Of a DNA stretch of 64,000 bases, positions 58,653-64,000 are shown in pieces. Each line of letters begins with the position of its first letter. Positions within the stretch are counted from its first letter, which is position 1. The notes beneath the pieces were generated by a model. It saw only the letters and a list, made by a program, of their open reading frames with translations. It searched no databases and was not told where the DNA came from. The translations under genes and the position numbers were made by a program. The stretch is from positions 17,273,662 to 17,337,661 of the forward strand of contig OZ020252.1 in NCBI GenBank assembly GCA_963971285.1, read 5' to 3'. The stretch is from Astropecten irregularis (lineage: Eukaryota; Echinodermata; Asteroidea; Paxillosida; Astropectinidae).

Positions 58653-59819
58653 GATACATCGTGTAGACACAAATACGAATTAGACTGAATGGAACCTTTT
58701 TGGTTTGAAGCGAGAGAAAAAGGTTACACAGCGGATTTGTATTTCCAAAACAGCCTGACCCATACGAATGTATTTCTCAAGTCTGAAATGGATATGTCAA
58801 AAAAGGGGAAAATCATACATCACATAAAAAACACGACTCTTGCTTTTCAGCAGCTGGAATGGTATATCACGGCATACCTGTCGTCGTTATTCATCACATA
58901 TCCATTAGTGTAATACCTTCATATTACTGATATTACTAAAGCATGCCGATTGCGACTGCACAGAATGAAGATAAACTGACCGTGTAATGAAAATTGAGAA
59001 CGGACAAAGTCCAAGAGTTCCTCTGTGCGTCATGCATCAAAGAGGACCACACCAAGTTATCAACGCACATACGCAGTGTCACTCCCATGATGTTTTCAAT
59101 AATGAACCCTCTGTAGAGGTACAGAAGTTCATTTATATTTTTACACTGTGAGTTCGAAGAACGCAACTAATTAAATTAATCAATCCCCGTTCCAGAGTCG
59201 TGGAAACAACTCACACCGTGCAGAGTTTCCCGGTGGAGCAGTGATTTTCAGGCAGAATACCCCCTACAACCTGTCACCGATACTGAGCCTCCGAGTGAAT
59301 TAGGCCTATGTGGATGAAACCATAAACCACTAGTAAAATTGAGTCCGTTTATATTAACGGATTCTGTCGCAGAGCATAAAAAGAGTTAAATGACAGCACG
59401 GTTTCCGTGGTATGTTTGTGAACGTATAAAAAGACACCATCAACAACAACAACACTCTCGTAAATACTCACAGTGCCTCTTGAAAGAATGAAAAATGAGC
59501 AAAGCTGTACTTTTATGTGACCATTACAGCCAGCCACATAATCTTGTTATACGTTAATAGCCTTGGTGTCTCTTTCATCCATTGCTTTATCGTCACATGC
59601 ATGGATCATGGGAGTAAAGTTATAGAAGGTGGTGACAGGTCTGTTTCAAAAGTAAACATGATATAAGATTGAGATGTTTGTTTGGCCAAATGAACGAAAT
59701 GTTACTTTTCCCTGAAAGTGAAGACAGTATATTGCTTGATGGATTATGTCTGGGCCTTTATAGGCCTTTGCAATGGGAGTTGTTTTGACTGAATTTACAG
59801 TTGTAAAAATAACAACATT

Positions 59820-60174
59820 TTAAAGGTAGTAAGACACCAAAACAGAAATGTTCACAGATTTACGTATCTTACATGGTATGACTGGTAGTGGTAGAAACAT
59901 TCGGTTAAAATATTTCCGCCTGAAATGGTGAATTTATCCAGAAATTAGTCAAACAACGACCAATCTTTTTGATCTTTTAAAAGATCAAAAATAAAAGAGA
60001 AAAGACTTAAGAAATACTCGTTTTTCACTGTTTTCTTAAAAAGTGGGCACCGTATGGGACTGACATTTTCACAGATGACTGTAACTGTATCTGTCTTGAT
60101 ATTTTTTGACCATGAATCTGTATTTCTTTGACAAAAAAAATCAAAGTATGATGTAGTACCTTCAAGGGATGCAG
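59820..60174 (-). mobile_element. TTAA-1 element, copy 11
   Basis: The left end TTAAAGGTAGTAAGACACCA has lost the ATCATACTTT part of the TIR. The right end, CAAAGTATGATGTAGTACCT, carries a small insertion and ends TTCAA instead of TTTAA. The central GATCTTTTAAAAGATC palindrome is intact. Confidence 0.8.
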
Positions 60175-61195
60175 CTTCAAAGTTGAGGTACAGGAAGTGG
60201 CAAAGATATAAACAAATATCATTCCTTAATATCATTATGCTGAAGCTATAGCTAATGATGAGGTCCAAACTAGAATCTATGTCTGTCAAATATCCCAACA
60301 AAATAGCCAACGTGTATTAAGTCACGTAGGCCTATACAAAAACCACCAGACCCGTACCGTTATGTGTTGTTTTCTTGAAAACGTACATAAATTCCGCTTG
60401 TCACTTGTATGTATGATATGCATTTTGCAAGCTGCTGGATTGGAATGATACTTTCCTTAAAAAAAAAAACAGCACAAACCCAATCATGTACTATACTTAT
60501 ATACACCCTCCAGACAAATTAAAATATAGAAAGTCGCGTGTTGCTTTGGGCATGATTGAGCCGTCCAAGATGTCGACACGTGCCTGTCTACGCACGGCTT
60601 TGCTTTTTGCTCGTGTTTGGTGTCATTTTACGGTGATTTAGTTCGACCTGTACTGTCTTGACGCTGCACCGTTAATTTTTACGCTTTTAAGAAAGTGCAG
60701 ACTTAACCCCATGGCGATGCTACGTTAATGGTGCATCGGATGATGAAATATTCCCTCTGAGCTGTCAATCACAAAATGTGTCCAAATGCGTTACATTCAA
60801 CCGTCTGGATCATTTTTAGGGACGTCCTTAATGATATCAACATGACAGCATAGAAATAAAGTCCGTATAGAATGATTTAGTGCAGTGTAACCCCGCTGCA
60901 TATTCCCTATTGGTGATTCTGGCGCCTTTTTTCCTGCATTGAATGTATATGTCATAAGGTGACGTGTTCCAACATGGGAAATCTAAATCTCGCCGCTATT
61001 TAAGTCAGGAGACCACAAATCATACTTAGGGCATTCAACATGACAAACAAACGATAGCTTGATATATTTAAGCGAACCGGCGCATGTAGGTCTATGTGTT
61101 GCGTATGAATATGAACGCGAACCATTCAGACGTGTTTTAGTTTCAGGAGGGTTCAATATAGGACTTTGAGAATACTACACAATTCAAGTGCTACT

Positions 61196-61365
61196 TATAC
61201 TATCATACTTTGGTAGCATAGCTTTTCACTGTTTTTCTCAAAAAATGGACACCGTATAGGACTGGAAATTGCATAGATGTCTGTTGCTGTATCTATCTTG
61301 ATATTTGTGACCATGAATCTGTATATTTTCCTTTGACAAAAAATATGATATTACTGTACCTTTAA
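61196..61365 (-). mobile_element. TTAA-1 element, copy 12 (half-size deletion form)
   Basis: Only 170 bp remain. The left TIR (ACTATCATACTTTGGTAGCA) jumps straight to the TTTTCACTGTTTTTCTCAAA block and then to GGACACCGTATAGGACTGGA, CATGAATCTGTATATTTTCC and ACTGTACCTTTAA. The whole TAGAAACATACC half and the central palindrome are missing. Confidence 0.72.
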
Positions 61366-62171
61366 GATGTATGCGCTTGATACTCAAGGATGCAATGTCA
61401 TATAGAACTGTATGAATTTTACACTTATGCTACGAGACCATGATCAACCTTGTTGTAAATTAACGTGCTTAATAGTGTCAAATATACACTGTATACATAA
61501 ATATACATCATACGTAGATAGGCCTACACACTGAGCATATTTCGCTATACAATTTTGTATTCAAGGAATCTTACGTGCATATAGTTGGCCATTTGGGTGT
61601 AAAAAGTTTAACACTCTGTAATTAACTATAAAGCAAGAACCAATCAATGGAAAGAAACTTTAATGAAAGGTCTTTGATTCGCTGACACGATTTAAATTTC
61701 AACTAGCTATTATGTAAGTTATCCGGATCAATTTGAGACCATTGATCGAGAGCAGTCTACGGTGTCTCATTAGGGACATTGCATATAGGCCATAAGGGGC
61801 GGTGTCTTGGAGCACAAGCCGGAGGGTGTATATCAGACCCAGGATAATAGAACCAGAAACCGTGAAATTGAAGGACGAGGTTAAGGAGTTTAAATCATTG
61901 GCGTCGGCCGTGCCCCGAGAAGGAAATGAACAACTAATAAATATTGATGACATCATTACAGAAAGTGAATTATAGCTATGTTCCTGCCCTCGTATTAAAA
62001 GCGTTGTCGTCACGAAAGTGTATTTCACATTTAATGAAACTATATCGCGATTTCGTAGAAAACACACACATTTTGCGGGGTTGATGATTACATCTTGAAT
62101 TTTATTTATGAAGATTATCAGTTCACGTCCGCTCCTTAAAACAAAACTTGCCGACGGAGAAATTGTCTTGG

Positions 62172-62537
62172 TTAAAGGTACTTTGGTAGTATACTGAAAC
62201 AGAAATCTTCACAGATTTACCTATAACTTACAGGGTATGAAGATGGTGATGATAGAAACATACCATTAAAAATGTTTCTACCTGAAATGCTGTATTTATA
62301 CAGAAAAGAGTAAAATCAATATTACCAAAAACAATTTTAATCTTCGGAAGATAAATATCTTGTGAAAAGAAAAGATTTAAAAATACCGTAGGTGTATTTC
62401 ACTGTTTCGTCAAAAATTTAGCACCGTATGGAACTGGACATTTCATCACAGATGACTGTGACTATATCTTCCTTGATATTTTTGCCCAATGAATCTGAAT
62501 TTTCTTCACAAAAACCAAAGTATAAAATTACCTTTAA
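62172..62537 (-). mobile_element. TTAA-1 element, copy 13
   Basis: It begins TTAAAGGTACTTTGGTAGTA (the inner TATCAT is deleted) and ends AAGTATAAAATTACCTTTAA. It has CAGGGTATGAAGATGGTGAT, GAAACATACCATTAAAAATG, CCTGAAATGCTGTATTTATA, TAGCACCGTATGGAACTGGA and TTTTTGCCCAATGAATCTGA. Confidence 0.8.
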
Positions 62538-64000
62538 GCGGTTCTCACAATTCAAGCTTTAATATTTGGACAGAATAATTATTATTGAGTGAATTTTCAA
62601 ATCAAGTTCTAGCATTAATATTTTTACATGATTTTGATAGTTTACCAAATCATGAAACTGTTGCCGTTTTATAATTATTTCAATTGAATACCAAATCCCA
62701 GATTCATGAACGTGTCCTTGCAAAATTGAGATTATTAGTGACCTGTGAGAGGTCACAATAGAAATAAGTTTGATCGATATTAACATTTCTTGTTATGTTC
62801 ACTGAGATGTCGCCTCGTTTACGTGTTTTGGTATAAGTAATTTTCTTAAAAGGTTGTCAAATCTACGAAGCCCCTAAAGGGACATTCGATGAAAACAAAC
62901 TTTCCAACAAAATACACATTTAAGAATTAATTCGTTCGCACAAAATCATTTCGTGCGCTCAAAATAAACTGTTTCGTGCACTCAAAATAAATAATTTTGA
63001 GTACATGAAATCATGTCATAAAATTGTTGAATCTGTTGAATCAGCGAAGGGTCGGGGCAACTGGTGTTGTGTATCGAGTCGACCCAACTGTAACCTGCAA
63101 TGCCCTTCCTGCCTTACTACTTGTGCACTTAGACCATGGAGATAGTGCTTAGACACTGTAACGAATCCGATTCAATCAGCTATGTCCACGCCAAGAGATG
63201 TACACGAAGGCAGGCCCACAACCTCCTCTACTTTTTTGCAGGAGGTTGAACCTGAGCTGAACTTTCACTATCAACAAGCCTCGGTCAGTGTCGCCCGAGG
63301 ACTGTGGCTTATTATTGCCGTGAAGTGCACAGCCGGTCGTATAGCAATCCTGCTGCTCTAGGCAGCTAGGTATAAAGTGATGTGGAAACGTTACCGATAT
63401 AATACAAGTGTTTGACAAACAGCATTGCAACACGCAACGTGGTTGTGTATACTCTTAAGGGTCAACCGAGAAGGCTGTGCTTGCAACGTGATGGGCTTTA
63501 CATCTAAACAAAAAAATGTTATGTTATTCTGTATGAGGGACCCGCTGCATTGGAGCCGCATACGCATGCGCAAATGCCAACTTGCAAACTTGTCACGGTT
63601 GCAATCTCAGCACGTCACACTGGTCAATGACACGTACCAGAGTGCTTAATGGTTGTCAACCGTATCGAGTCTAGCTACTTGAGAGGCAAACTCCACTATC
63701 CTATGGAGCTAAATCTCCATCTGAAACATCTGAACCGTTACCAACGTTGGTTAGAGTTTTCATTAAATCGACAAGATTATGAATATGTTGTGAATTAGTG
63801 TGATCTTTCGACGTCAAATTGTTTTATAAATATGACTATAGGTAAATTGGCGTTTCGTCCTTAACAGCGGGGAACTATCAAAGGAAAGCCTCTATCACGC
63901 CATAAGGGACACTGCTCATCAATCAAGCATGCAAGTTGGCATCATAATCCTAGTATAGCCCTAGTCCTACTGGTTTGGTATAGCAAGCAGGCTAAGCAGC
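62538..64000. other. Right edge, no gene recognised
   Basis: Apart from the small repeat at 62942-63018, no exon, RNA gene or known repeat is visible to the end of the window. The sequence becomes locally richer in CG after 63050. Confidence 0.3.
62942..63018. repeat. Short inverted and tandem repeat around TTTCGTGC.CTCAAAAT
   Basis: TTTCGTGCGCTCAAAATAAA is repeated 25 bp later as TTTCGTGCACTCAAAATAAA. A decayed inverse (ATTTTGAGTACATGAAAT) follows. It may be the remains of a small fold-back element. Confidence 0.4.

Overview
This is an AT-rich, gene-poor piece of an animal nuclear genome. Exons are short, have GT/AG borders and sit kilobases apart, and nearly everything else is old transposon debris. 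There is no operon, ribosome-binding site or other prokaryotic signature. The dense short non-autonomous elements, the common TAGGCCTA and TACATGTA motifs and the RERG-type Ras-like exons would fit a marine invertebrate such as an echinoderm or another invertebrate deuterostome. That placement is an inference and is weak.

Genes. Two 5' ends of Ras-like small-GTPase genes of the RERG/RERGL/RASL kind point away from each other. Gene A is on the minus strand. Its first coding exon (15417 down to 15255) ends in the P-loop, and its 57-nt second exon is 13.8 kb away (1468 down to 1412). The rest lies beyond the left edge. Gene B is on the plus strand. Its first coding exon is 42435-42522, and no second exon was found before the right edge. 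Both first exons stop at the same place, one base into the codon after the P-loop GK[ST], so they look like paralogues. About 27 kb separates the two start codons. I found no third gene I can defend.

Repeats, left to right. The commonest elements are two related families of about 360 bp with TTAA at both ends and a palindromic centre (called TTAA-1 and TTAA-2 here). There are 13 TTAA-1 and 5 TTAA-2 copies, scattered throughout. A third, longer candidate with TTAA ends is at 5.4 kb. Smaller inverted-repeat families sit at 1.0, 2.6 and 48.4 kb (AGGCTTGGGATTTATT ends), 6.5 and 8.8 kb (ATAGAGCTGC ends), 29.5, 31.6, 49.1 and 55.1 kb (GGGGTCGATTTCAC ends), 32.4 and 57.7 kb (CAGGGTGTCCC ends), and 18.3, 24.3, 29.0 and 39.2 kb (ends built from GGCTCC/GGCTCA hexamers). 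Single fold-back elements are at 28.8, 38.7, 39.1, 39.5-40.3 and 51.7 kb. Around 36-38.6 kb and again at 53 kb is a promoter-bearing repeat with a TATA box. A minisatellite with an 11-bp unit and higher-order structure fills 27.09-27.96 kb, and a 16-bp tandem repeat is at 37.2 kb.

The most unusual structures are three copies of a tRNA-like retroelement. One (34459-34635) is inserted in a TTAA-2 element with a 14-bp target duplication. The other two (44479-45048) form a composite with two tRNA-bearing units around a 109-bp centre, bounded by a single 11-bp direct repeat. All assignments come from reading by eye; copy boundaries are good to a few bases where TTAA or TIR ends are visible and looser elsewhere.
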